A stretch of DNA of 64,000 nucleotides, from contig NZ_MDEN01000062.1 in assembly GCF_001705435.1 (NCBI RefSeq), positions 248,001 through 312,000 of the forward strand. Reading direction: 5' to 3'. Origin of the DNA: Pseudomonas graminis (GTDB lineage Bacteria > Pseudomonadota > Gammaproteobacteria > Pseudomonadales > Pseudomonadaceae). Positions 43,166-51,545 of the stretch are shown here, piece by piece. Every line of letters begins with the position of its first letter. The first letter of the stretch is position 1. Under the pieces are notes generated by a model. The model saw nothing but the letters and a program-made list of their open reading frames with translations. It was not told the origin of the DNA and searched no databases. A program made the position numbers and the translations under genes.

Positions 43166-43885
43166 ATGTCCACTATCTACGATCCTGACGCCCGTACTGT
43201 CAACGCCCTGACACGGATGCTTTTCATAGTTGCCATTGGCTTGGGTGTCGTTGGTCTCTGGCGCTCAGCCACAGACGGATGGGTGTATGGGCTGCTGTTT
43301 TTCTTGCTCTCAGGTTATACGCTGTACATGAGATATTGGTGTGAGCGTTATACGACATTCGCCCTGAGTTACTTCACTCTGATGATTTTTCTCTTGGCCC
43401 TTGCCCCCGCGTGGGTCAGTTACACCGTGGTCACGGATGACTTGGGAGGTTCTCCGACTGAGGGACGTATAACCGCCGGGTTGATATTGGGTTTCATCGC
43501 GACGTTGTATGCTGGCCTTTATCTAACGCCTTCTCGAGGGTTCGCGTTCGACGTATCCGATAACAGGGTTTCATTTTCCGTATCTTCCACATCCGCGGGA
43601 GCGGAAGGGTTGATTGCCGGTGTTGGGACCTTGGCCGCAGGTGCAGTGATTAAATCAGTCACGCCGTTCACCACGGGCATTTTGATCATTCTGATTTTCC
43701 TGTTTGCCACCGTTTGCATGCTGATCCACGCTCGCGACCGTATCAGGGGGTTACGCACACTGCGCAAGAGAGAAAAGAGCAGGCTCACGCCTTACACGTT
43801 CATGCAGATTGATGAAATACGCGAAGCACGCAGCCGCTGGTGGCTGGGCAGGCTGTTCAACTGGCTTGCTTCCAGGCGCCGCTAG
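43166..43885 (+). CDS. Membrane protein of island-flanking family, copy 4
   Basis: This 239-aa protein has AAGGAGC about 11 bases before its ATG. It has hydrophobic segments at about 15-55, 70-95, 105-120 and 150-190, a YMRYWCERYTTF motif near residue 53 and GLIAGVG-like glycine motifs. Its tail (RTLRKREKSRLTPYTFMQ then IDEIREARSRWW) is almost the same as that of the copy at 1-657. It provides the full-length reference showing that the first copy lacks only about 30 residues in this window. No function is known. Confidence 0.72.
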   Translation: MSTIYDPDARTVNALTRMLFIVAIGLGVVGLWRSATDGWVYGLLFFLLSGYTLYMRYWCERYTTFALSYFTLMIFLLALAPAWVSYTVVTDDLGGSPTEGRITAGLILGFIATLYAGLYLTPSRGFAFDVSDNRVSFSVSSTSAGAEGLIAGVGTLAAGAVIKSVTPFTTGILIILIFLFATVCMLIHARDRIRGLRTLRKREKSRLTPYTFMQIDEIREARSRWWLGRLFNWLASRRR

Positions 43886-44004
43886 TCAGGCGTCAGCCTG
43901 GCGAGTCACACTCGATGCCCAATGGACGTCGGAACCCGGGCGCGCCTTGCCTCGATCGGGCTCCGGCTGGCCTATCCAGCCAATTCACTCGCAGATGCCC
44001 ACCA

Positions 44005-44445
44005 TCAACCCCGAAAAACCCCCTCCAAACCCTCATGCCCCTGCGCAATCAACCTCCTGACCAGCTCTTCAAATTCCGCCTCCGTCCCAGCCTCCCGCAC
44101 CTCAAACCGCGCGTTCCAGCGCACCACACACCGATCCACCAAATCCGCAACCGCATCCACGCGAACCCGCGCCTGGTACCCATCCACCGGCAACGGCGAC
44201 TCCTCAAACACATAAGCCAACCCCCGACCCCCATCATCAAACTCGGTCAACCGCTCCCGCAACACCGCACCGTCCGCAAGCGCCAGCCGCCTGATCGCAC
44301 CCACCCGCAAAATCCCGGCTTCACCCTCGATGCCGCTCTTCACAATCGCCGGATGCCAGTCCGCGATCCCGCCAAACTCCCGCAGCACCTTCCACGCCTG
44401 ATCCGCACTGCACGGCAAACCGGCGCTGTACTCAACTAAAACCAT
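44005..44445 (-). CDS. SRPBCC (START/polyketide cyclase-like) family protein
   Basis: This 146-aa protein starts at the ATG at 44445; a GTG lies one codon upstream. It reads LVEYSAGLPCSADQAWKVL, then GGIADWHPAI and a long C-terminal helix with FEELVRRL, the SRPBCC hydrophobic-cavity fold. Members bind small hydrophobic ligands or act as cyclases and dehydratases; the ligand is not predictable here. GC content is high and typical of the chromosome, marking the end of the island. Confidence 0.78.
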   Translation of the reverse strand: MVLVEYSAGLPCSADQAWKVLREFGGIADWHPAIVKSGIEGEAGILRVGAIRRLALADGAVLRERLTEFDDGGRGLAYVFEESPLPVDGYQARVRVDAVADLVDRCVVRWNARFEVREAGTEAEFEELVRRLIAQGHEGLEGVFRG

Positions 44446-44573
44446 CACGTCTTACTCCAAAAATAACCACCGCTACGACTCAAAACACGCTCAATACCCA
44501 GCCGCTAGAACCCGGCCCGCAAGCCCCGAGATCGAAACCCCGAGGCCTACGTCCAAAACAGTCGCTGTAAAAC

Positions 44574-44960
44574 CTACCCCTCAAACTGGTGATAAACCTT
44601 GGCAATCACCTTCCAGTCCCCATCGATCTTTATCAACGTCAGGTAGTCGTTGTAATCCGCGCCGATCGCGTCCTTCTCCATATCCACTCGCACAACCGCC
44701 GTAGTCGGCGTAATCGCCAACACATCCAGCCGAGTCGTGATGTCCGCCGCCTTGCCGTTGCTCTCGACAAAGTCATACAAGTTGCTGATGGGCCCGCCCA
44801 GCAATTGGCCGTTGGTGAAACCGTACATCACCGCCTCTTCATGAAAGGCCTGCTTGATCGTCGCAACACTGCCTTCGCGCAGCCCTTCAACGTAGCGGCT
44901 GGCGGTGTCGATCACGGCGTTGTAGTCGTGGGTGGCAACGGCTTTGATGTTCTTGCTCAT
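44574..44960 (-). CDS. Nuclear transport factor 2-like (SnoaL/lumazine-binding) protein
   Basis: This 128-aa protein has an NTF2-like cone fold pattern: YVEGLREGSVATIKQAFHEEAVMYG, then a central beta sheet with AVVRVDMEKDAIG and a C-terminal GDWKVIAKVYHQFEG. Such proteins are small-molecule binding or isomerase-like. It lies downstream of an SDR and an ene-reductase on the same strand, and may belong to the same stress- or redox-related transcription unit. Confidence 0.8.
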   Translation of the reverse strand: MSKNIKAVATHDYNAVIDTASRYVEGLREGSVATIKQAFHEEAVMYGFTNGQLLGGPISNLYDFVESNGKAADITTRLDVLAITPTTAVVRVDMEKDAIGADYNDYLTLIKIDGDWKVIAKVYHQFEG

Positions 44961-45021
44961 GTTTATGACTCCAGGGTTTGAGTTAGATAGGCGATGGCTT
45001 CAATGACCAACAGCCGCGCAA

Positions 45022-45765
45022 TCACCAGTCCTGTCGGGTGGGTGAAATGATCAGGTCGTTGACGGTGACGTTGGTCGGCTGATTCAGCGCGTAGATGACG
45101 GCGCGGCTGATGTCTTCCGGTGCGATGGCAATTTCGTTGAGCGCTTGTGCCGCCTTGCGGCCAGCGGGGTCGGTGACTTTGTCGGCCCAGCCGGTGTTGA
45201 TCACGCCCGGGCTGACGGTGTTGACGCGGATGCCGTGGTGCACGCCCAGCTCCTTGCGCATGGATTCGGTCATGGCCTGCACGAAGAATTTGGTCGCGCT
45301 GTAGACGCCGGCGCCGGGGCCGACTTGATGCCCGGCCACCGAATCCATGTTGAGGATCTGCCCGGATTTCTGTTCGAGCATGAAGGGCAGGGCGGCGGCG
45401 ATGGTGTTCAGGTAACCCTTGATGTTGACGTCGATCATGGCGTTCCAGTCCTGGGTCACGAGGTCAACCCAGTGGGAGAACAGCATCAGGCCGGCGTTGT
45501 TGACGAGGATGTCGACGGAGCCGTAAGTGTCTTTGGCGAACTGCGCCAGTGCGCGAGTCTGTTCAGCGTCGGTCACGTCGGTGACGAAGCTGGACGCCTC
45601 AAAGCCCGCTCCGCGGAGTTCGCTGACCAACGCGGCGAGGCCTTTCTCATCCAGCGCAGCAGCCACAACGTTAACCCCTTGGGCGGCCAATGCTCGGGCG
45701 GTTGCAGCGCCGATGCCTGAAGACGCACCGGTGACGATGGCGGTTTTCTTGTCCAGATAATTCAT
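45022..45765 (-). CDS. Short-chain dehydrogenase/reductase (SDR)
   Basis: The ATG at 45765 is placed 9 bases after an AAGGA site; an ATG two codons upstream (45771) is also possible. The 247-aa product is a classical SDR: NAD(P) motif TGASSGIG at about 12-19, NNAG at about 88-91, catalytic S (MDSVAG) and Y-x-x-x-K (YSATK) at about 152. The C-terminal VNTVSPGVINTGW is typical. The substrate is unknown. It lies between an NTF2-like gene and an ene-reductase. Confidence 0.9.
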   Translation of the reverse strand: MNYLDKKTAIVTGASSGIGAATARALAAQGVNVVAAALDEKGLAALVSELRGAGFEASSFVTDVTDAEQTRALAQFAKDTYGSVDILVNNAGLMLFSHWVDLVTQDWNAMIDVNIKGYLNTIAAALPFMLEQKSGQILNMDSVAGHQVGPGAGVYSATKFFVQAMTESMRKELGVHHGIRVNTVSPGVINTGWADKVTDPAGRKAAQALNEIAIAPEDISRAVIYALNQPTNVTVNDLIISPTRQDW

Positions 45766-45879
45766 GATCATGTTTCCTTAAATTCAAGGCGTGCGGGCAG
45801 CGTCGGCTTTCCTGGGAAAGCCTTGCCGTTCAGCCGTTAGTGAATGCGGTGCTAGAAAACGCTGCGGTCGCCAGCGCTG

Positions 45880-46938
45880 TTAGTAAGTGCCCAGCGGCCA
45901 GTCGGTGTAGCCCTTGGCGCCGCCGCCGTAATAGCTTTCGCGCGGAGCGATGGTCAGTTCGGCGCCGTGGCGCAGACGCGCGACCAGGTCCGGGTTGGAG
46001 ATGAACAGGCGACCGAACGCGACGGCGTCGATCTTGCCCTCGGCGCGGCGTTCGACGGCCATGTCCAGGTCGTAGTTGTTGTTGCCAATGAACGGACCGT
46101 TGAACTGGGCACTCAGCGCATCCATGTCGACGCCTGCCGGCACTTCACGGGAGGTGGCGGTCGCGCCTTCGACAAAGTGCAGGTACGCCAGATTGAAACG
46201 GTTCAACTGCTGAATCAGGTAACCGTGCAACGCCATGACGTTGCTGTCCGGCGGCGTGTTACCCGCATCCGGCGTGACGGGCGACAGGCGAATCCCGACG
46301 CGGTCGTTGCCCCAGATGTCGACGATGGCCTGGGTGACTTCCAGCGTCAGCCGGGCACGGTTTCCGATGGAGCCGCCATATTGATCGGTGCGCTGATTGG
46401 TGGAGTCGCGCAGGAACTGGTCGAGCAAATAGCTGTTCGCCGAGTGGACCTCGACGCCGTCGAACCCTGCGCGCTTGGCGTTCTCGGCCGCGTGTTTGTA
46501 CTGCTCGATGATGCCGGGGATTTCGTCGGTTTCCAGCGCCCGGGGCATCGACACCGGGACAAAGCCGTCGGCCGTGTACGTGTTGCCCTCGGCCTGGATG
46601 GCGGACGGCGCGACCGGGGCTTCGCCGTTGGGCTGCAGGTCGACGCTGGAGAACCGCCCCACATGCCAGAGCTGGCTGACGATCTTGCCGCCGGCCGCGT
46701 GCACGGCGTCGGTGACTTTGCGCCAGCCGGCGACCTGCGCTTCGCTCCAGATGCCAGGGGTCGCCGCATAGCCGCGTCCCTGGGCCGAGATGTTGGTGGC
46801 TTCGGCCACGATCAATCCGGCAGTGGCGCGCTGGGCGTAATAGGTGGCGTGCAGTTCACCGGGCACACCGTCTTCTTCGTATCGGCTGCGGGTGACGGGG
46901 GCCATGACGATACGGTTGGCCATTTCGATGGCGCCCAT
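45880..46938 (-). CDS. Old Yellow Enzyme-type ene-reductase, start disrupted
   Basis: This is an FMN-dependent alkene reductase of the NemA/OYE family. It has the MANRIVMAPVTRSRYEEDGVP start, QLWHVGR, the HSANSYLLDQFLRDSTNQR active-site region (H and N that bind the substrate carbonyl) and GVDMDALSAQFNG. The open frame begins at an internal ATG (46938), but family members have about 12 more residues. An ATG at 46982 gives MSNLSNSTDLFSPGR, the expected start, in another frame. One base appears lost near 46940, which would shift the frame. Either the gene is damaged or there is a sequence error. It reduces activated alkenes and related electrophiles with NADPH. Confidence 0.82.
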   Translation of the reverse strand: MGAIEMANRIVMAPVTRSRYEEDGVPGELHATYYAQRATAGLIVAEATNISAQGRGYAATPGIWSEAQVAGWRKVTDAVHAAGGKIVSQLWHVGRFSSVDLQPNGEAPVAPSAIQAEGNTYTADGFVPVSMPRALETDEIPGIIEQYKHAAENAKRAGFDGVEVHSANSYLLDQFLRDSTNQRTDQYGGSIGNRARLTLEVTQAIVDIWGNDRVGIRLSPVTPDAGNTPPDSNVMALHGYLIQQLNRFNLAYLHFVEGATATSREVPAGVDMDALSAQFNGPFIGNNNYDLDMAVERRAEGKIDAVAFGRLFISNPDLVARLRHGAELTIAPRESYYGGGAKGYTDWPLGTY

Positions 46939-46978
46939 CTGCCGGGGGAAAACAAGTCGGTGCTGTTACTGAGATTGC

Positions 46979-47116
46979 TCATTGAGAATTACCCTTGGGC
47001 ACGCCCGCCGCGCTCACCACTTCTGCCAGGCCCACGGAGGTGTAGCCCTTGTGGGTCATCAGCGACTTGGCGACGTCGATGATGTGTTGGCGCATTTCCA
47101 GGTTGAGTTTCTTCAT
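46979..47116 (-). pseudogene. Truncated TetR-family regulator
   Basis: An ATG at 47116 opens MKKLNLEMRQHIIDVAKSL, then THKGYTSVGLAEVV and AAGVPKG, the HTH of a TetR repressor. After GVPKG the usual SFYHYF is missing; three codons later a stop overlaps the ene-reductase start. Only about 45 of about 190 residues remain, so ligand binding and dimerisation are lost. A repressor of the ene-reductase, as with nemR-nemA, is the likely original role. Confidence 0.75.
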
Positions 47117-47140
47117 AATGCGCAGCACCTTAAAAAAAAC

Positions 47141-47155
47141 TGACCGGTCGTCTAC
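47141..47155. promoter_or_regulatory. Probable TetR operator
   Basis: TGACCGGTCGTCTA contains a perfect GACCGGTC palindrome (47142-47149) about 25 bases before the TetR start. TAGAC-containing palindromes are typical operators of NemR/AcuR-type TetR proteins. The site is retained although the repressor gene is truncated. Confidence 0.5.
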
Positions 47156-47185
47156 AAAGTGACCAGTGTCCGCGATGAACGGCAC

Positions 47186-47671
47186 TCATGTCAGGCGCAT
47201 GCCCATCTCAAACGCCCGCGTCTCGAACCCGAGCTCTTCATACAGCCGCCGCGCATGGGTATTAAAGCCCCACACCGACAGGCGAATGTCCTTCGCGCCG
47301 CGCTCCTGCGCCCACCCTTGCACTCGCTCAATAAGCCCACGCCCCAGGCCTTTGCCCCAGAAAACCTGGGCCACGCATACCGAGCCGATCCGCGCGAACG
47401 CCATCGGCTGCAGCAATGGCCCACCCGCTGAAAACATCCCCGCGCTGACAAACCCCGCCGCCCGAACCCCGACAAACGCCAAGAAAATAACCTGCTCCGG
47501 ATTGTTCAGAAACCCGCTCCAGTGAGGGGCATCGCGCAGGTAATCCCGGGTTTCAGCCGCATAAATATCAGGACGATCTGCATGGTGAATGGCGTTGAGC
47601 AACTGCCCCAGCTCGCAGATCACTGCCACGTCCTCAACAGTCGCCTCTCGGTAGCTGATCACTTCGTCCAT
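47186..47671 (-). CDS. GNAT family N-acetyltransferase
   Basis: This 161-aa protein starts REATVEDVAVICELGQLLN, a typical GNAT opening. The acetyl-CoA loop QVFWGKGLGRGLIERVQGWA (about residues 102-121) and the FNTHARRLYEELGFE tail complete the domain. The substrate is not predictable. It is the only gene between the truncated TetR and the LysR gene and may be transcribed alone. Confidence 0.88.
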   Translation of the reverse strand: MDEVISYREATVEDVAVICELGQLLNAIHHADRPDIYAAETRDYLRDAPHWSGFLNNPEQVIFLAFVGVRAAGFVSAGMFSAGGPLLQPMAFARIGSVCVAQVFWGKGLGRGLIERVQGWAQERGAKDIRLSVWGFNTHARRLYEELGFETRAFEMGMRLT

Positions 47672-47688
47672 CGCACCTTCATCCTTGT

Positions 47689-48609
47689 TTAATCGTGAGA
47701 TCGGCTGTTGTACCCGTCGCCCATCAACTCCACAACCCAGTCGATGAACACCCGCAGCTTGATGCTGATGTGCCGGTTGGGCGGGAAGGCCACGTACATC
47801 GGCATCGACTCCAGCTGCCAGTCTTTGAACAGCGACACTAATTCACCACTGCGCACTGACGGCTCGGCCATGTACTCCGGCAGCCAGAGGGCACCCATGC
47901 CGGCAAGGCCTGCCGCGAGGTACGCATTGCCATCGTCGACAGTGAGCAGGTAGCGGCTTTGCACCTGAACCCTTTCGCCGTCCCGTTGCAGCACCATCGG
48001 GAACAGCTGCCCGGTGCGCGCCCAGCGATAACCGACGATGCGGTGTTGCGGGTCTTCGAGCTCACGGGGGTGATCCGGGGTGCCCGCGCCCTGCAGATAC
48101 GCCGGCGACGCGTAGACGCCCAGCTTCAGGTCGGTGATGTGCCGGGCCATCAGCGATTGGTCGGTCAGCTCGCCGCCGCGGACCACGCAGTCGACGTTCT
48201 CGCCGATTAGGTCGATCATCCGGTCGCTCACCCCGAGGTCGATCTGGATGTCGGGGTAGCGTGCGTTGAAGTCCGGCAGCGCCGGGATCAGCACCATGCG
48301 CGCGAATGGGCTGGGCACATCAACACGCAGTCGTCCTCGGGGCAAGGCGGAGGCAGCGGACAGACCGGTTTCCGCATCGTCCAGATCCGCCAGCACGCGC
48401 AGCGCCCGTTCGTAGAACACCGCGCCGTCGGCCGTGACGTTGACCTTGCGCGTGGTGCGGTTGAGCAGCTTGACCCGCAACCGCGCTTCGAGCTGCTGCA
48501 CCAGTTGCGTCACCGTGGTCTTGCTCATGTGCAACGTCCCGGCGGCCTTGGTGAAGCTGCCGGTTTCCACGACTCGAACGAACGCCTGCATCGCGTCGAA
48601 ACGGTCCAT
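47689..48609 (-). CDS. LysR family transcriptional regulator
   Basis: This 306-aa protein has the N-terminal winged HTH (FVRVVETGSFTKAAGTLHMS, residues 10-30, then VTQLVQQLEARL) and a C-terminal periplasmic-binding-like effector domain beginning at about 90. It belongs to the large CrgA-like subgroup (MDRFDAMQAF start). It is divergent from ridA, and the 130-bp spacer probably carries its binding sites. Regulation of ridA is inferred from orientation only. Confidence 0.92.
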   Translation of the reverse strand: MDRFDAMQAFVRVVETGSFTKAAGTLHMSKTTVTQLVQQLEARLRVKLLNRTTRKVNVTADGAVFYERALRVLADLDDAETGLSAASALPRGRLRVDVPSPFARMVLIPALPDFNARYPDIQIDLGVSDRMIDLIGENVDCVVRGGELTDQSLMARHITDLKLGVYASPAYLQGAGTPDHPRELEDPQHRIVGYRWARTGQLFPMVLQRDGERVQVQSRYLLTVDDGNAYLAAGLAGMGALWLPEYMAEPSVRSGELVSLFKDWQLESMPMYVAFPPNRHISIKLRVFIDWVVELMGDGYNSRSHD

Positions 48610-48739
48610 CGCGCCACCTGATTGTTTGGGGAATGCAAACAGTCTTGATCAGCGCTGCTGGTTTATCCAGGGAATCCGCCGCCCTACAGTCTGCCCACCG
48701 AAACCACGGAGCCTCCCGCTCCGCTGAAGGAGAAAGCCC

Positions 48740-49129
48740 ATGACTGTTCGTGACGTTGTATTCCCCCCTGGCCGCCATGCGCTGTACGAGCGCAATCGCT
48801 ACTCGCCGGCAATCAAATCCGCCGGCTTGCTGTTTGTCTCGGGGCAGGTCGGCAGCCGCGAAGATGGCTCGCCCGAACCCGATCTGCGCGCCCAGGTCCG
48901 CCTGGCCTTCACTCACCTCAATGCCATTCTCAACGCCGCCGGCTGCACCTTCGATGACGTGATTGACGTCACCGTGTTCATGGTCGATCCGCAGTCGACC
49001 TTCGAAACCGCCTGGGAAGTGGTGCCGGAGTTCTGGGGCGAGGCGCCGCATCCGACCATTACAGCCGTGGGCGTGACCTGGCTGTATGGCTTCGATTTCG
49101 AGATCAAGGTGATCGCCAAGCTGCCTTAG
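48740..49129 (+). CDS. RidA/YjgF family deaminase-like protein
   Basis: This 129-aa protein has GAGAAAGCCC before its ATG. The RidA features are SPAIKSAGLLFVSGQVG, LRAQVRLAFTHLNAIL and a final RidA strand with GFDFEIKVIAKL. RidA proteins hydrolyse reactive enamine/imine intermediates. The conserved arginine usually found near residue 105 (C-I-A-R) is not obvious here: the equivalent stretch reads HPTITAVGVTWLYG. This copy may therefore be a YjgF paralog with a different activity. Confidence 0.85.
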   Translation: MTVRDVVFPPGRHALYERNRYSPAIKSAGLLFVSGQVGSREDGSPEPDLRAQVRLAFTHLNAILNAAGCTFDDVIDVTVFMVDPQSTFETAWEVVPEFWGEAPHPTITAVGVTWLYGFDFEIKVIAKLP

Positions 49130-49251
49130 TACCCGACGCTCAATCCGCCGGCCATGCCTCACCGCAGTTGAAATCCTCGCCACCGCCCGACAGACTCACG
49201 CCCCGTTTCGGCAGGTCGTGCCGGGCGGTAGCGAGAGAAGGGGCGGCAACG

Positions 49252-49947
49252 TTGAACGAACACACATTGTCCAGGCGCCTGGAGCGCGTGGCGGCGCTGG
49301 TGCCTGCCGACGCGCGACTGGCCGACATCGGCTCCGATCACGCCTACCTGCCGGTGGCGTTGATGCGCCGTGGGCTCATTGCGATGGCAGTGGCGGGGGA
49401 GGTGGCGACGACGCCGTTCAGCGCCGCGCAACGGACGGTGCGCGAGAACGGTTTCGAGGCGCACATTCGCGTGCGTCTGGCTGACGGCCTTGCAGCGATT
49501 GAAGCGGACGACGGCATCACTGCGATCAGCCTCTGCGGCATGGGGGGCGAGACGATTCGAGACATTTTTGAGGCCGGCAAAGCGCGGCTCAACGGAAGGG
49601 AGCGGCTGATTCTGCAGCCCAACGGCGGCGAGCCTGAGCTGCGCCAGTGGCTGATGGACAACGGTTATCGCATCGTCCACGAGGACGTGCTGCGGGAGAA
49701 CCGCTTCGACTACGAAATCATCGTCGCCGAACCCAGCGGACCGGTGGTCTACAGCCCTGAAGCCCTATACTTCGGCCCGCTGTTGATGACGGAACGCAGT
49801 CCGTCGTTCCTCGATAAATGGCAGCGGCGGCTGCGTAACAAGCAACGCAGCCTGGCCGGCTTGCAGCGGGCGCGGCAGGGAGTCTCGGAACACACGCTGC
49901 ACGACATCGCACAGCAAGTGCGCTGGATCACCGAATTGCTCGGCTGA
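49252..49947 (+). CDS. trmK: tRNA (adenine(22)-N1)-methyltransferase TrmK-like
   Basis: The TTG at 49252 was chosen because GAGAAGGGG lies about 9 bases upstream and the protein then begins NEHTLSRRLERVA as in the family; the frame is open to 49168. The 231-aa product has the Rossmann SAM motif ADIGSDHAYLPVAL (about 25-38), the NPPY-equivalent CGMGGETIRDIF and ILQPNGGEPELRQWL, all typical of TrmK/YqfN. It would methylate A22 of tRNA. Confidence 0.85.
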   Translation: MNEHTLSRRLERVAALVPADARLADIGSDHAYLPVALMRRGLIAMAVAGEVATTPFSAAQRTVRENGFEAHIRVRLADGLAAIEADDGITAISLCGMGGETIRDIFEAGKARLNGRERLILQPNGGEPELRQWLMDNGYRIVHEDVLRENRFDYEIIVAEPSGPVVYSPEALYFGPLLMTERSPSFLDKWQRRLRNKQRSLAGLQRARQGVSEHTLHDIAQQVRWITELLG

Positions 49948-50014
49948 CCCTGCGCAGTCCCAGCCCCTTGGTTTCAAAGACCCGGACCCAAGGCCCGGGA
50001 TCTGAAACCTCGCC

Positions 50015-51436
50015 TCAAAGCTCCTTCTTCATGTGCTTCTCGATCTGCTCCAGGGACTTGCCCTTGGTTTCCGGCAGGCACAGGAAGACGAAGATCAGCG
50101 AGCCGATGTTGATCGCCGCAAACACGAAGAAGGTCGGGTTGCCGATCGTGTCCACCGCGATCGGGAAGAGGAACGCGACCGTGGCGTTGAACAGCCACTG
50201 CATCGACACTGCCGTGCCGGTCAACAGCCCGCGCACCTGCATCGGGAACAGCTCGGACATCAGCAGCCAGTAGACCGGCGAGATGCACATCTGCATGAAC
50301 AGCAGGAACACCAGAATGCACGCCAGCGCGGCATAGCTCTGGGTCAGGTTCTGCGGCATGAACATCAGCACGCAACCCAGTGCCGCCTGCATCATGATCA
50401 CGATGACCAGACCGGTCATCAGCAAGTGCCGACGCCCGTACCGGCCGATGGCCCAGATCCCCAGCAGCGTGGCGATGACCGACACGATGCCGTTGCCGAT
50501 GGTCGCGGTCAGTGCAGCGTTGGTGCCCATGCCGGTGTGTTTGAGGATGATCGGCGTGTAATACATGAACGCGTTGACGCCGGTGAACTGCGCGGTAAAG
50601 CCCAGCCCGACACCGATCAGCAACAGCTTCAACACCCACGGCTGACGCAGCAGATCGCGAGCGGCGACGCGCTTGTGGGCTTCTTTTTCCTGGGCTTTCA
50701 TTTCCTCGACTTCGCGCTTGGCGGCGTCTTTGGTGTCACGCAGTTGTTCGAGCACGTCTTGCGCTTCATCGAAGCGGCCTTTGGAGGCCAGCCAGCGCGG
50801 CGACGGCGGCACGAAGAACGTACCGATCAGCAGCAACACGCCCGGGACCATCGCGATGGCCAGCATGTAGCGCCAGATACCGGGGGTGTGCAGCAACGCC
50901 GCGAGCACGGCGCTGAGCACGTAGGCCAGCAACTGGCCGCTGACGATCATCAGCTCGTTGCGGCTGACCAGTCGGGCGCGACGAGAAGGCCCTGCGATCT
51001 CGGCGATGAACACCGGCACCGTCGCCGAGCCCCCGCCAACCGCGATACCCAGCAGAAAACGCGCGGCGACCATGAACGGCACCGAGGGCGCCGTGGCCGT
51101 GCCGAGTGCACCGACGATGAACAACAGCGACAGCATGCGCAGGGTCACGCGTCGGCCAAAACGGTCGGAGAGGTAGCCGCTGGCCAGTGAGCCGAAGGCG
51201 GCGCCGACGATCAGCGACGCGGTAATCAGCCCTTCGCTGACCGGGTTCAGGCCAAGACCGCCCTGATCGAGGGGCAAGGTCATGAAAGGCAGTGCGCCCG
51301 CGATGATGCCCGTGTCGTAACCGAAAGCGAGTGCGCCCATGGTGGCGACAAGGACCGAGATGAAAATCAGGCGACGCGGCGACGTGCGCTGCTCGTCTGG
51401 TTGGCCTATGGCGGCGGATGGGGTGCTGGAAGACAT
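50015..51436 (-). CDS. MFS sugar porter
   Basis: This 473-aa, 12-helix transporter has sugar-porter signatures: GYDTGIIAGALPF in helix 1, SDRFGRR (D-R-x-G-R-R) after helix 2, RFLLGIAVGGGSATVPVFIAE in helix 4, a central loop with PPSPRWLASKGR, then GRYGRR and the PETKGKSLEQIE tail. It belongs to the proton-linked sugar transporter family. The exact sugar or polyol cannot be told. The gene stands alone; GAGAGGTTTAGG precedes its ATG. Confidence 0.92.
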   Translation of the reverse strand: MSSSTPSAAIGQPDEQRTSPRRLIFISVLVATMGALAFGYDTGIIAGALPFMTLPLDQGGLGLNPVSEGLITASLIVGAAFGSLASGYLSDRFGRRVTLRMLSLLFIVGALGTATAPSVPFMVAARFLLGIAVGGGSATVPVFIAEIAGPSRRARLVSRNELMIVSGQLLAYVLSAVLAALLHTPGIWRYMLAIAMVPGVLLLIGTFFVPPSPRWLASKGRFDEAQDVLEQLRDTKDAAKREVEEMKAQEKEAHKRVAARDLLRQPWVLKLLLIGVGLGFTAQFTGVNAFMYYTPIILKHTGMGTNAALTATIGNGIVSVIATLLGIWAIGRYGRRHLLMTGLVIVIMMQAALGCVLMFMPQNLTQSYAALACILVFLLFMQMCISPVYWLLMSELFPMQVRGLLTGTAVSMQWLFNATVAFLFPIAVDTIGNPTFFVFAAINIGSLIFVFLCLPETKGKSLEQIEKHMKKEL

Positions 51437-51545
51437 GGAAACCTAAACCTCTCGTGGAACGGGCGTTATGCCGGTTCGCTGACGTCGTGGTTAGGGGCAT
51501 GCCGGCCCTGTGAGTTCCATGGGTCGGTGTAAAAAAGCTGACTGA

